From NCBI GenBank assembly GCA_964422365.1, contig CAYRAV010000012.1, positions 1 through 64,000 of the forward strand: 64,000 bases of DNA. The letters are read 5' to 3'. Below the pieces are notes generated by a model, which made no database searches, was not told the origin of the DNA, and was given only the letters and a program-made list of their open reading frames with translations. The DNA comes from CAYRAV01 sp964422365 (lineage in GTDB: Bacteria > Bacillota > Clostridia > Lachnospirales > Lachnospiraceae). This document shows positions 35,912 through 44,668 of the stretch, piece by piece (position 1 is the stretch's first letter; each line of letters opens with the position of its first letter). A program made the translations under genes and the position numbers.

Positions 35912-36496
35912 TTATACATCTACTCCATAATTTTTACAAAGTGCATACAAGCCGTTTTGGAATCCTGCTCCCACTGCACTGAATTTCCAATCATTCCCAT
36001 ATCTATAAATCTCACAGACAACAATTGCTGTTTCAATAGAAAATTCTTCTACCAAATCAAATCTTAAGACTTCCTCGCCTGCCATATCATCCTCACTGTT
36101 TCTTTTTGCCACTCTAACATATGCATTAGAAACCTGTCCAAAATTCTGTCTCCGCTTATCCGCTTCATGAATGGTTACAGTAATAGCAACTTTCTCTATT
36201 TCTTGTGGGATTTTAGTGAAATCAATTAGTATTACTTCATCATCCCCTTCCCCTTCACCTGTTAAATTGTCCCCTGTATGGACAACCGCTCCATCTCTGC
36301 TATTTAAATTATTGTAAAAGATAAAATCTTCATCTCTTAATACTTTTCCGTCTGCTCCTAATAAAAATGCAGAAGCATCTAAATCGAAATCAAAACCTCC
36401 ATCATATTTTTTCACATCCCAGCCAAGTCCTATTAATGCTCTTGTAACTGCTTTGTCTAAACTTACTCTTTGTCCTTTAGATAAATTTACTCCCAT
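35912..36496 (-). CDS. terD: TerD domain protein, first gene of the Ter operon
   Basis: 194 residues from the ATG at 36496 with GGAGG eight bases upstream; an ATG five codons earlier overlaps this site. Both calcium motifs are intact (DFDLDASAF and GDNLTGEGEGDDE). It has a small insert (KRNSEDDMAGEEV) before the last strands. As the most upstream gene it should lie next to the operon promoter in the AT-rich region beyond 36500. Confidence 0.95.
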   Translation of the reverse strand: MGVNLSKGQRVSLDKAVTRALIGLGWDVKKYDGGFDFDLDASAFLLGADGKVLRDEDFIFYNNLNSRDGAVVHTGDNLTGEGEGDDEVILIDFTKIPQEIEKVAITVTIHEADKRRQNFGQVSNAYVRVAKRNSEDDMAGEEVLRFDLVEEFSIETAIVVCEIYRYGNDWKFSAVGAGFQNGLYALCKNYGVDV

Positions 36497-36511
36497 AAAT
36501 TGTTCCTCCAT

Positions 36512-36737
36512 TTTGCATAAAATTTACATTTATTATATCATTAACTATCTGCTTTTTCAAATATAATACAATAATTTTAATAATTTTTTAATGTTAGATT
36601 TTGTACTTCTGTACACTACCTTTTTAATATCTACTTTTCCTTATTCACTTAAATTAACAATCTTCTAACACACTTTAGAATCAAACTGCATGGCTGCACT
36701 TTGTATGGATATTTACCTAAAATTCATTTTTTGAGGG
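36512..36737. promoter_or_regulatory. Upstream region of the Ter operon
   Basis: Strongly AT-rich non-coding sequence preceding the first terD; the operon promoter must be here. I cannot single out a convincing -35/-10 pair and I see no metal-responsive riboswitch. Confidence 0.35.
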
Positions 36738-36803
36738 TACTGATTCACAAACGCAGGTGTAGCGGTAGCTACATCGGGCTTGGGAAATAGTACTCTCAGG
36801 AAA
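36738..36803. repeat. Two-stem structured element
   Basis: An outer stem GAGGGTACT / AGTACTCTC (all nine positions pair, one wobble) encloses an inner hairpin GTGTAGC-GGTA-GCTACAT. About 66 bases, of higher GC than its flanks. It is compatible with a structured RNA on either strand, but I do not recognise a riboswitch or ribozyme core. Confidence 0.4.
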
Positions 36804-36843
36804 ATAGGTAATTCAAACTACCAATTACTTCATATTCGTTGTA

Positions 36844-37072
36844 CTAGAGTGTGTTTGAAAATTGATTGTTACAAGATGTGCGTCACAATTTGTGAGGGAT
36901 TTGTTCCAAATTCATGAGGTGTAGCGGGCCGCATTGAATGAATTTGGGCAAATATCCATACTTTACCGGACAAAGTCCGCCAGCCCGGATAGGCATGGAT
37001 TGCGGCATGCCCGAATGGGTACGCAAAGTGGGGCATGCAGATTGGGGCAATGAATTTTAAAACACGCTCTAG
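36844..37072. mobile_element. MITE-like element, family 1, with one internal module
   Basis: 229 bp from CTAGAGTGTGTTTGAAAATT to the inverted AATTTTAAAACACGCTCTAG. It holds one 63-bp module (about 36958-37020) between arms that match the copies at 6156 and 29262. It lies between the divergent Ter operon and the YprB-like gene. Confidence 0.8.
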
Positions 37073-37199
37073 AATGAAAAGCACAGAAATCTTAACGACA
37101 AGACAGTTGTGCATTCCACTATTTTATGCTAGAATTCAGAAGAATATAACATTATAACAATAAGATTTCATTTACTACTTTTACTATAGGGGGATTTTT

Positions 37200-38372
37200 A
37201 TGTTAACATTTACAAATGATTTTGATGCAACAGATTATTATCACTTTCCTCATATTGTTTCTGAAAAAATTTTATACTTTGATATTGAAACAACCGGCTT
37301 TTCTGCCGATACTTCATCACTATATTTAATTGGCTGCTGCTATAGAAAAGGTAATCAATTTCATTCCATACAATGGTTTGCTGATACTTATGATAGTGAA
37401 CCTGAACTTCTACATGCCTTTTTTCAGTTTATGAAGCATTTTTCTGCACTGGTTCATTTTAATGGAAATACTTTTGACATTCCTTATTTAGAGAAAAAAT
37501 GCATACAATATTCCCTTCCATATCATTTTTCTTCAATTGAAAGTATTGATATTTATAAAAAAATCTCTCCCTATCGAAAGAAATTATCTTTAGAAAATTT
37601 AAAATTAAAGACTATTGAAAAGTTTTTGTCAATTGCACGAGAAGATACTATGGATGGCAGAACATTAATGAAACTTTATGGAACATATATGCAGGAACAG
37701 TTCAAGAATAAAAACCCCAAGAAAATTGATGAATTAAAACATATCCTTCTTTTACACAATCGAGAGGATGTGGAAAATCTTCTTGCTGTTACTACAATTT
37801 TATTTTGTATAGATTTATTCCAAACACTTCCAGAAATTTTAAATGTAGAATTTTATGATAAGGATGACATTTCAGAAATTACTTTTGATGACTTTTTTAC
37901 AGATGCTAAAATTCCTGGGCATCTCCGCATTATTTTTACCATCCCATTACTATTCTCGTCCATATTGAAAGAAAGTGCCAGCTCTCACTATTTTCTTCCA
38001 AACAGTAATAGAGCAGTCACCCTTACGCTATCCCCAGAAAATGCTATACTTACCATCCCTGTTACCAATGAGAGTTTATATTATTATTATCCAAATTATA
38101 AAGATTATTTTTACTTGCCAAAAGAAGATAAAGCAATACATAAAAGTGTTGGTATTTATGTAGAAAAGGAATACCGGAAAAAGGCAACTGCTGATACTGC
38201 TTATTTAAAGCAGCATGGATTATTCCTCCCGCAATTAGAACCTGTATTTACCCCTGCATTTCAATATCACAGAAAAGAACCGCTTACCTTTTTTCAATTA
38301 ACAGAAACAACTAATTTTTATTCAGAACAATTTCGCCTATTTTTATTACATTGGTGGAAAAGACTGTTATAA
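37200..38372 (+). CDS. YprB-like RNase H-fold exonuclease
   Basis: 390 residues. The N-terminal 210 residues form a DEDD-type 3'-5' exonuclease domain (RNase_H_2): acidic motifs YFDIETTGF (about 26-34), HFNGNTFDIPYLE (about 84-96) and HNREDVENL (about 191-199) carry the metal ligands. The remainder is a less conserved region with a tail of aromatic residues. The family occurs widely in Firmicutes, often beside a RecQ-like helicase YprA; none is adjacent here. The substrate (DNA or RNA) is not established. GGGGGG lies about 6 bp ahead of the ATG. Confidence 0.85.
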   Translation: MLTFTNDFDATDYYHFPHIVSEKILYFDIETTGFSADTSSLYLIGCCYRKGNQFHSIQWFADTYDSEPELLHAFFQFMKHFSALVHFNGNTFDIPYLEKKCIQYSLPYHFSSIESIDIYKKISPYRKKLSLENLKLKTIEKFLSIAREDTMDGRTLMKLYGTYMQEQFKNKNPKKIDELKHILLLHNREDVENLLAVTTILFCIDLFQTLPEILNVEFYDKDDISEITFDDFFTDAKIPGHLRIIFTIPLLFSSILKESASSHYFLPNSNRAVTLTLSPENAILTIPVTNESLYYYYPNYKDYFYLPKEDKAIHKSVGIYVEKEYRKKATADTAYLKQHGLFLPQLEPVFTPAFQYHRKEPLTFFQLTETTNFYSEQFRLFLLHWWKRLL

Positions 38373-38451
38373 CCATACAAAGCTGCTTGTTTCCTTTTTG
38401 TTCATGAAGAAATGCTTGATTTCCACTTGGCATCTTGCCCACAAGATTCAA

Positions 38452-38477
38452 ATACCCCGCAGCTTGCTGCGGGGTAT
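38452..38477. terminator. Strong hairpin between the exonuclease and amylase genes
   Basis: A 12-base perfect stem (ATACCCCGCAGC / GCTGCGGGGTAT) lies between convergent genes. T runs are short on both sides, so it may act as a bidirectional terminator. It resembles the hairpin at 13681. Confidence 0.7.
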
Positions 38478-38542
38478 CTGGCTTTGTATCACTTATTTGT
38501 AAAATCTTTTTTTGTTTCTTCTACATATTTTATCCTTATAAT

Positions 38543-41260
38543 TTATTTTAAATATGTACCATTTTCACCAACTTTACCTGGTGCCTTTGTTTTATCTGTA
38601 TCAAGAACATATACTCGTAAGTTACCTTTTCCTGGTGCTTCAATAGATAATGTTCCATTTGTTACAGTTACTGTACTTCCTGTTACTACATCTGTATATT
38701 TTCCATTTGGAATACCATTAAATGTAGCTCCATTTGTAATTGTAACACACACAAAACTATCTATATCAGAATCTGTATAACGGCGTTTGAATGCCATTCC
38801 TCCATCAACACCCTCTGTGGAATATTGGCCTTTTTGCAATGCAGGTACTTTTCTACGAATTTGATTCAATCTTTGAATATGTTTTGCTAATGGTTTGTTT
38901 AATGTATCTGCCATAGCACCTGTTGCACCTGAATATACACCAAAGTCTGTTGTATTAACAGAACCTTCTATATAATCTCCAAAATACGCACGTCCTGTTT
39001 CTTCTAATGCAACACTATAATTATCAATTCTTAATCCTTTTTTGAATTCAACTTCGCTGCCATAGTAAAGACATGGAATTCCTCTAAATGTAAACATTAA
39101 ATTTAAGTTTTCTGCCCATGCTTCTGTTCCGCCGTCATATCTCCACAGGTCATTGCCATCCTGGTCATTTCTTCCCTCAATACCAGGACCATAATCATGT
39201 GAATCTACATATACCACATTATATGTAGAGTCATTCATGTAACGTTCTTCCTCTTTTCCTTTATCAAATGCCCTGTCTGCTGAAGAGAAGTTAAAATGCA
39301 TTCCATAATCAATTACTCCCATACCAGAACTTTGACTATAATCTGGTGTATGATATTCATTTCCATTTAAGAGCGCATTATCTGAAAAACGGGTAACATC
39401 ATCTTTATTAATTGGTCCTGCATTATAAGCATCTTCGCATAACTGCAAATTATCTTTTCCATCTGTGGAACTATGATTCCATCCCCAATTTTGCGTCTCA
39501 GCCCATGTGTAATATAATGGTGATACTGGAACTCTGTTATGGTTTACAAATTCATTTGTTCTGCATGCCACTTCTGCATACATATAAAAATTATCATTAC
39601 CTGCCGCTTTCGCTGCTTTCTTAAATTCAGGCAGAAATACTGTATTCATTGTCAGTCTGGAAATATGTTTTACTGTATCAATTCGGAATGCATCTACACC
39701 CATATTGATATATTGAGAATATGCATCCACCAAATAATTGTAAACTGTTGGAAGCTCTGTATTTAATTCCATACAATCTCCCGCAAACTGACCTGTTGTA
39801 ACAGTAAAGTCCTCCCATCCAATATCTACTTTCTTACGATAAATCAGATCACCTGATTTCATCCATTGGTCTCTTGCCTGATATTGCAATGCAGGTCCAT
39901 CTTTTGTATCACTTAATGCTTCATCATAATCATTAAACCGTCCCCCGCTCACTGTGTTCATAAATTGATTCAGGCTGCTCCTTGCTGAATCCTTTGGTGT
40001 CATGGTATAAGAATTTCCTGATGCACCCTTGTCCAAAGTATAACTTCTATCCATCATCGGGAACATTCCTTCTTCACCAGCATTACCTGTATGATTAAGC
40101 ACAATATCCTGTATAATCTTCATATCACGTTTGTGAGCTTCATTGATTAACATTTGATAGTCTGTATCACTGGATTCTAATCTTGGATCTATTTTCTTCA
40201 TATTAATTGCATGGTAACCATGGAAATCGTATCCAGAAGCATTTTCTACTACTGGTGTAATCCATACTGCCGAAAATCCTAATGCCTTAATATAATCTAA
40301 TTTTTCAATTAATCCTTTAAAATCCCCTCTCCATGCAGGATCATCATCACCATTTCTAACTTCTGCATCATGGTCACAGTGAATGTTATTACTTGTGTCT
40401 CCATCATAGAAACGTGCTGTCATAACAAAATAAATGGTTTCCTCTCTAAAATCATTATTTTTACCAGGTATTGGTGTTTCTAATGATGGTCGTTCAGAAG
40501 GCTTCGTTGTAACAGTTGTTGTAGTGGTCGGCACAGTGGTTGGTTCTTCACCATTTGGTGCTTTGTCACTCCATGTGCTGCCATTATACCACCATTCACC
40601 TGTTGTCCTTGTGAATTCTTCTGACTGCTGCCCATCAACGAAAAACAGGAAATTCACTTTACTGCAATTGTCAAATTTATAGAAATACCAACCATTTTCT
40701 TCTTTCGTCATCTCTTTTCCCGGCCATGCTGTTTCCTGATCCACTGGTAATGCATTCCAATAATAGATGTTTGGCTTTGCATTTGCTGAATACATATGTA
40801 CTTTAACAGTATCCTGTGCTGTTTTCTTCACACTGGCAACTGATATCCCTGGTACTGCTGCTCCCTTTTCTTCCAGAATTTCCCCGTCAGGATTATTAGA
40901 ATACCATAACCCCTGATTGAGCCACCACTCTCCTGCTTCTTTTTCCGATGCAATTGTTGCATATCCCGCATCAGGTACATTAACAGTAACTTTTGCACTT
41001 TCTATATTAGAAATTGTGCAGGAATACCAGCCATTTCCTTCATCAGTCATTGGTATTCCCGGATAAACACAAGCAGTTTCATTCTCTCCTTCTATTGTGT
41101 CATAGTATAAGTATGGTGCACTTTCACTCCATTTAAAATGAACAGTCAAATCTTTTTCTGTTACAGGTTTACTATGAAATGCAAAAAATGTACCTATTAC
41201 TATACAGGCAAGTAATGCAGCCGAAACAGATATTACTTTTAAATTAATTTTCTTCCACAT
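38543..41260 (-). CDS. Secreted GH13 alpha-amylase with two starch-binding modules
   Basis: 905 residues from ATG 41260, with AAAGGAG seven bases upstream; starts further up overlap that site. A signal or anchor helix covers about 8-30. Two related starch-binding modules follow (about 35-120 and 150-232; each ends GEWW). A Thr/Pro linker (about 240-262) leads to the GH13 barrel. Catalytic residues are Asp in DAFRIDTVKH (about 528), Glu in MYAEVACR (about 563) and Asp in VDSHDYG (about 689). It should cleave alpha-1,4 bonds of starch outside the cell. No sorting motif at the C-terminus; it is secreted or held by the N-terminal helix. Confidence 0.92.
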   Translation of the reverse strand: MWKKINLKVISVSAALLACIVIGTFFAFHSKPVTEKDLTVHFKWSESAPYLYYDTIEGENETACVYPGIPMTDEGNGWYSCTISNIESAKVTVNVPDAGYATIASEKEAGEWWLNQGLWYSNNPDGEILEEKGAAVPGISVASVKKTAQDTVKVHMYSANAKPNIYYWNALPVDQETAWPGKEMTKEENGWYFYKFDNCSKVNFLFFVDGQQSEEFTRTTGEWWYNGSTWSDKAPNGEEPTTVPTTTTTVTTKPSERPSLETPIPGKNNDFREETIYFVMTARFYDGDTSNNIHCDHDAEVRNGDDDPAWRGDFKGLIEKLDYIKALGFSAVWITPVVENASGYDFHGYHAINMKKIDPRLESSDTDYQMLINEAHKRDMKIIQDIVLNHTGNAGEEGMFPMMDRSYTLDKGASGNSYTMTPKDSARSSLNQFMNTVSGGRFNDYDEALSDTKDGPALQYQARDQWMKSGDLIYRKKVDIGWEDFTVTTGQFAGDCMELNTELPTVYNYLVDAYSQYINMGVDAFRIDTVKHISRLTMNTVFLPEFKKAAKAAGNDNFYMYAEVACRTNEFVNHNRVPVSPLYYTWAETQNWGWNHSSTDGKDNLQLCEDAYNAGPINKDDVTRFSDNALLNGNEYHTPDYSQSSGMGVIDYGMHFNFSSADRAFDKGKEEERYMNDSTYNVVYVDSHDYGPGIEGRNDQDGNDLWRYDGGTEAWAENLNLMFTFRGIPCLYYGSEVEFKKGLRIDNYSVALEETGRAYFGDYIEGSVNTTDFGVYSGATGAMADTLNKPLAKHIQRLNQIRRKVPALQKGQYSTEGVDGGMAFKRRYTDSDIDSFVCVTITNGATFNGIPNGKYTDVVTGSTVTVTNGTLSIEAPGKGNLRVYVLDTDKTKAPGKVGENGTYLK

Positions 41261-41585
41261 AACCATTCTCCTTTCGCCTTGACTAGTGCTGATTGTAAAC
41301 ATATTTTCTAAAATACTCTTTCACACCATATATTAGTAATATCAACTAAAATTCCTACTTTTCCCCTTATCTTAATTAATATTTCTTTATGGTTTATATC
41401 CATTATAAACTCTTTTCATAATTATTACAAGAAAAATATATTTTTATTAATTTTTTATGTAATAATTATTTCTATAGAGCGGACACTTGGCATGAATAAT
41501 TTACCAACGAAGCTATAAATTTTTGACTTTTTTTAAAAAGTTTGATTTTTTTGAAAAAATGTATACTCAACAAATGTATGTTCAA
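41261..41585. other. AT-rich upstream region of the amylase gene
   Basis: No gene. It should contain the amylase promoter. CTATAGAGCGGACACTTGGC at 41472 resembles the stretch near 43610 (CTATAAAGCAGATGCTGGAC), suggesting a further repeated fragment, but the match is short. Confidence 0.35.
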
Positions 41586-41842
41586 TTAGATAAGGTACAA
41601 AAAGCCGTACTCCATTGTCTGCAACACAACTGATAAAATGCAATTTAACTCGTCCTCGTCATAGTGGTAACAGTTGTGGAAATACTTTTCGATAATGCTG
41701 CGCTCAATGTACTTGTGGCGGTTCTCGGCTTTTCGTTTCTTTTCATTCTGCCTTTTTTCGTTGGCTACACTTTGTTTCTCCTGTCCAATGCTTGTAATGC
41801 TTTATCTAAGTTCCTGCTTGCTTCATTTTTGTTCTCAATCAT
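41586..41842 (-). pseudogene. Degraded small mobile-element accessory gene
   Basis: On the minus strand one frame reads MIENKNEASRNL then KALQALDRRNK and stops; the reading continues one frame over as ANEKRQNEKKRKAENRHKY, then DEDELNCILSVVLQ, to a stop at 41586. Joined, this is a basic coiled-coil protein like small accessory proteins of conjugative elements. A frameshift near 41776 breaks it. It suggests a decayed element lies here. The family is not certain. Confidence 0.45.
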
Positions 41843-41986
41843 TTTTGATACCTTATTCTTTCTGTGCTGTGTCAGTAGTTTCTGAAAATAAAAAAGGCTG
41901 CTGATTTTCTAATATGATAAATTGCTGCCAATGCTAAACACAATTCTGTTTTTTATATCCGCTTTTTGCCCTGATATTGCAAATAG

Positions 41987-42038
41987 GGGAGAAGAAAAAC
42001 TCTTAGATTTTCTCTAAGTGTCTAGTTCTTCTCTCCAG
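41987..42038 (-). terminator. Hairpin downstream of the XRE-membrane gene
   Basis: GGAGAAGAA pairs with TTCTTCTC and an inner CTTAGA-TTTTC-TCTAAG hairpin sits between, 22 bp beyond the stop codon of the minus-strand gene at 42061. Probable terminator, though the T run is poor. Confidence 0.45.
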
Positions 42039-42060
42039 CAAACTGAATGTTCCACATATC

Positions 42061-43038
42061 TTATACAATACACATAAGTCCGTATATTATTACACATGTA
42101 AATAAACTGATTATGCTTGCTTTATTTGTTTTATAGTTTGTATTTGCAGGATTCCATTTTTTTATTTTGTTATTTTCAAATAACAATCCTATTGTTGCAC
42201 TCATTATTCCCAAAAGCAACAATCCACATATTTTCATTGCAGGCAAGGTATTATTCTCAATTCCTTTTACTTCAAATACTATACCTGCTATTCCTATTCC
42301 CACAAATAATACCAAAGTAAATACTGCAGTTACCGGAATACTGCGTTTTGCACGTTTCCTATCATCTTCTCTACGATATATTTTATCTATCATTTTATAG
42401 TTATTCATCTCTATGCTTGTGATAAAATTCAATAAATAAACAACAATTAAAATACCATTGAACCATTTCATATCCCAATTTATGGTATTTATCACACAGA
42501 TCAGAAAAACATATACGGCAGACAAGATTCCAATATGCAGATCAATCTGTATCAGCAGTTTTTTCACTTCGCAAATATTATACTCTATCTTGTCATCAAA
42601 TCCTGCAATCCCATTAAAAGAATTATTTTTTATTGCATTAGAAAAATAAATATGCAGAAATATTTGTATTGGAACGCATAGAATAAACATACAAATGAAT
42701 ATTCCAATGCTAAAAATATCCGTCAAAACACTGTGTATGATATATAGTAATATACACAAAACAGATATTCCTATAAAAATCCATGGCATTTTTCCTATTG
42801 ATACTTTCTCTTGGGTGGATGATTTTTGACCTTCCTCATTGCTTAACAATGTATCAACATCAACTTCAAATAATTGTGCTAACTTGATTAGATTGTTACA
42901 ACTCGGTCTGGAAGTATTAGCTTCCCATTTAGTTACAGCCTGACGGCTGACATTCAAACATTCAGCAACCTTTTCCTGTGATAGTCCTTTCTTTTTGCGA
43001 TAGTACATAAGATTTTCGGCTAATTGATTTTCATTCAT
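42061..43038 (-). CDS. Membrane-bound XRE family regulator
   Basis: 325 residues from the ATG at 43038, which has AGAGG eight bases upstream; the open frame continues 63 codons further without a site. Residues about 6-60 are an HTH (LMYYRKKKGLSQEKVAECLN, then VSRQAVTKWEANTSRPS). The rest carries about seven hydrophobic helices (from about residue 85). Such HTH-membrane fusions are common in clostridia and are thought to sense envelope state or a partner transporter. A palindrome upstream at 43132 may be its operator. Confidence 0.85.
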   Translation of the reverse strand: MNENQLAENLMYYRKKKGLSQEKVAECLNVSRQAVTKWEANTSRPSCNNLIKLAQLFEVDVDTLLSNEEGQKSSTQEKVSIGKMPWIFIGISVLCILLYIIHSVLTDIFSIGIFICMFILCVPIQIFLHIYFSNAIKNNSFNGIAGFDDKIEYNICEVKKLLIQIDLHIGILSAVYVFLICVINTINWDMKWFNGILIVVYLLNFITSIEMNNYKMIDKIYRREDDRKRAKRSIPVTAVFTLVLFVGIGIAGIVFEVKGIENNTLPAMKICGLLLLGIMSATIGLLFENNKIKKWNPANTNYKTNKASIISLFTCVIIYGLMCIV

Positions 43039-43341
43039 ATTACCAACCTCTTTCTGATTTTGATAGCAATAATATATCAATTTATGTAATTGTACTCTAC
43101 CAACTATAAGGAAATTATGGGTAGCTATATGGCAACTATTAGTTGCAACTGCCATATTTCTGCCATTAGTCAAATTTTTCGATTTATCGAATTGCTCAAT
43201 GGTACATTCTACCACAAATATAAACACACTTCAATTAGGTTTGTTGAAACTTTCTTTGCCTTATTTTTTACAATATCCACTTATTTGGGATTTCTGTGTA
43301 TCGCTTCAATACTAATTTGGTTAAATTGACTATAGTGTGGT
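43039..43341. promoter_or_regulatory. Upstream region of the XRE-membrane gene with operator-like palindrome
   Basis: GCAACTA-T-TAGTTGC at 43132-43146 is a perfect palindrome, nested in a second, ATATGGCA ... TGCCATAT. It lies 94 bp upstream of the regulator start, consistent with an autoregulatory site. The rest of the stretch is AT-rich without a gene. Confidence 0.5.
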
Positions 43342-43362
43342 AATTTTCAAACGTGCTCTAAG
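43342..43362. repeat. Solo end of a family 1 MITE
   Basis: TAATTTTCAAACGTGCTCTAAG matches the right inverted end of the family 1 elements. No matching left end is nearby, so this is a remnant. Confidence 0.5.
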
Positions 43363-43735
43363 ATGCAGCTTGCTGTGAATATATATTTATCTGTGGTGTG
43401 TAGTACAGAAAATTGTATATACAACTGTGAATACTGTACCAATTTCACAGATACCACAATAGCTGTACTTTGAACTGAAAACAAGGTATGAATGGTATGG
43501 CTGAATTGTTCCCTTTTTATAGTTATAATTCAATAATACAGAAATAATGATATAATCTTCAGATGGAAGTCTGTTCACTAAGGACAGATTATACAACTAT
43601 TTCTATAAAGCAGATGCTGGACATTAATAGTTCTTGACAATAAAAATCATCCTTTCTATTATCAAGAATGATTCATATATTGAGGCATTTTAGAATATAC
43701 TATATACAATCGCATATCATGAGGTGAAATACACT
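43363..43735. other. Intergenic, upstream of the deacetylase
   Basis: No gene. GGCTGAATTGTTCC near 43500 resembles family 3 repeat ends. AATCAT/ATGATT inverted sequences lie at 43647-43675 just after a TTGACA at 43634, a possible promoter and operator of the deacetylase gene. Confidence 0.35.
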
Positions 43736-44296
43736 ATGAACAAAGATGAGCAGGATAAGTTTGTTCTTTTTTCCAGAATCGGTATGGTTACTTTATCTAT
43801 TCTTTTATTAATCGGACTAGGAGTAAATTATGTTCCTAAAATGATTGAAACTTCTGTAAAAAGTACAGATCGTAAACTCCCTATCTATTGTGTAGATAAC
43901 AATGAAAACAAAGTTTCTCTGAGTTTTGATGCCGCTTGGGGAAATGAAGATACTGCTGATATTTTAAAAATCTTAGATCAATACAATGTAAAAGTAACCT
44001 TTTTTATGACTGGAGGCTGGGTTGAAAAATATCCTGATGATGTAAAAGCTATTGCTGCTGCTGGCCATGATTTGGGAAATCACAGTGAAAATCACAAACA
44101 GATGTCTACGCTCTCAAAAGAAGAATGTAAAGAAGAACTAATGAAACCACATAATAAAGTAAAAGAACTAACAGGTAAGGATATGATTTTATTCCGTCCA
44201 CCTTATGGGGATTATAATAATACAGTGATTGAAGTGGCAAATGAAAATGGATATCATTGTATTCAGTGGGATGTTGATACATTCGATATAAAATGA
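43736..44296 (+). pseudogene. Polysaccharide deacetylase, C-terminally truncated
   Basis: 186 residues from ATG 43736 with GAGGTG nine bases upstream. A membrane anchor (about 14-34) precedes a NodB-type domain: LSFDAAWG (metal Asp), HDLGNHSENH (His ligands) and FRPPYGDYN. It resembles PdaB-like enzymes that deacetylate wall or spore-cortex glycan. Family members continue about 60 residues past IQWDVDT; this one stops three residues later (FDIK), losing the last strands and the usual C-terminal catalytic His motif. The likely cause is insertion of the serine-recombinase element whose genes begin just downstream. Probably inactive. Confidence 0.8.
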
Positions 44297-44310
44297 ATGT
44301 AGAAATAGCA
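44284..44310. other. Presumed left boundary of the serine-recombinase element
   Basis: Homology to polysaccharide deacetylases ends abruptly near 44288. The next gene on either strand belongs to the element (HTH gene at 44381, recombinase at 44669). Large serine recombinases use short cores, so no long repeat is expected. The rest of the deacetylase gene should lie at the other end, outside the window. Confidence 0.5.
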
Positions 44311-44380
44311 CAGGTTGTTTACTTTTAAATCTCTTTTATCCTCTTTTATGATTTAATCTAATCACTATATTTATTCAAGT

Positions 44381-44599
44381 TCAACCATTCACAATATTCT
44401 CAATAAATCTCTTTGCAGCATCTTCTATACGCTTACCCTGTTCATAATCCCAAACTTTTATCATTAACTTCAAAACATACGACGGCGGGCTATGTCGTTC
44501 TCTCTCCCAAGCTTGAAGAGTTCCCAATGGAATCTCAAAGTAATCTGCAAATTTCATTTGAGTAAGACCAGTAGATTTTCTAAATTCTTTAAAACTCAT
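44381..44599 (-). CDS. Small HTH protein next to the recombinase
   Basis: 72 residues from ATG 44599; an ATG four codons earlier touches the GAAAGG site. It has an XRE-type HTH (FKEFRKSTGLTQMKFADYF, then IPLGTLQAWERERHSPP), like antitoxin- or NadS-type regulators. It lies downstream of the recombinase on the same strand at the element edge and could control recombination or act as a directionality factor. It has its own upstream AT-rich gap. Confidence 0.75.
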   Translation of the reverse strand: MSFKEFRKSTGLTQMKFADYFEIPLGTLQAWERERHSPPSYVLKLMIKVWDYEQGKRIEDAAKRFIENIVNG

Positions 44600-44668
44600 A
44601 AACAATCCCATCCTTTCACACGTAAATTATAGGATATTTGATTTATTTTTGTCAAGTAACATATGATT

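Noticed and set aside
41664..41904. Two plus-strand hydrophobic open frames
   Set aside because: Antisense to the better-supported degraded minus-strand gene; no ribosome site.
44297..44380. tRNA gene as the integration target of either element
   Set aside because: No cloverleaf found at 44297 or near 4300; both junctions touch protein genes.
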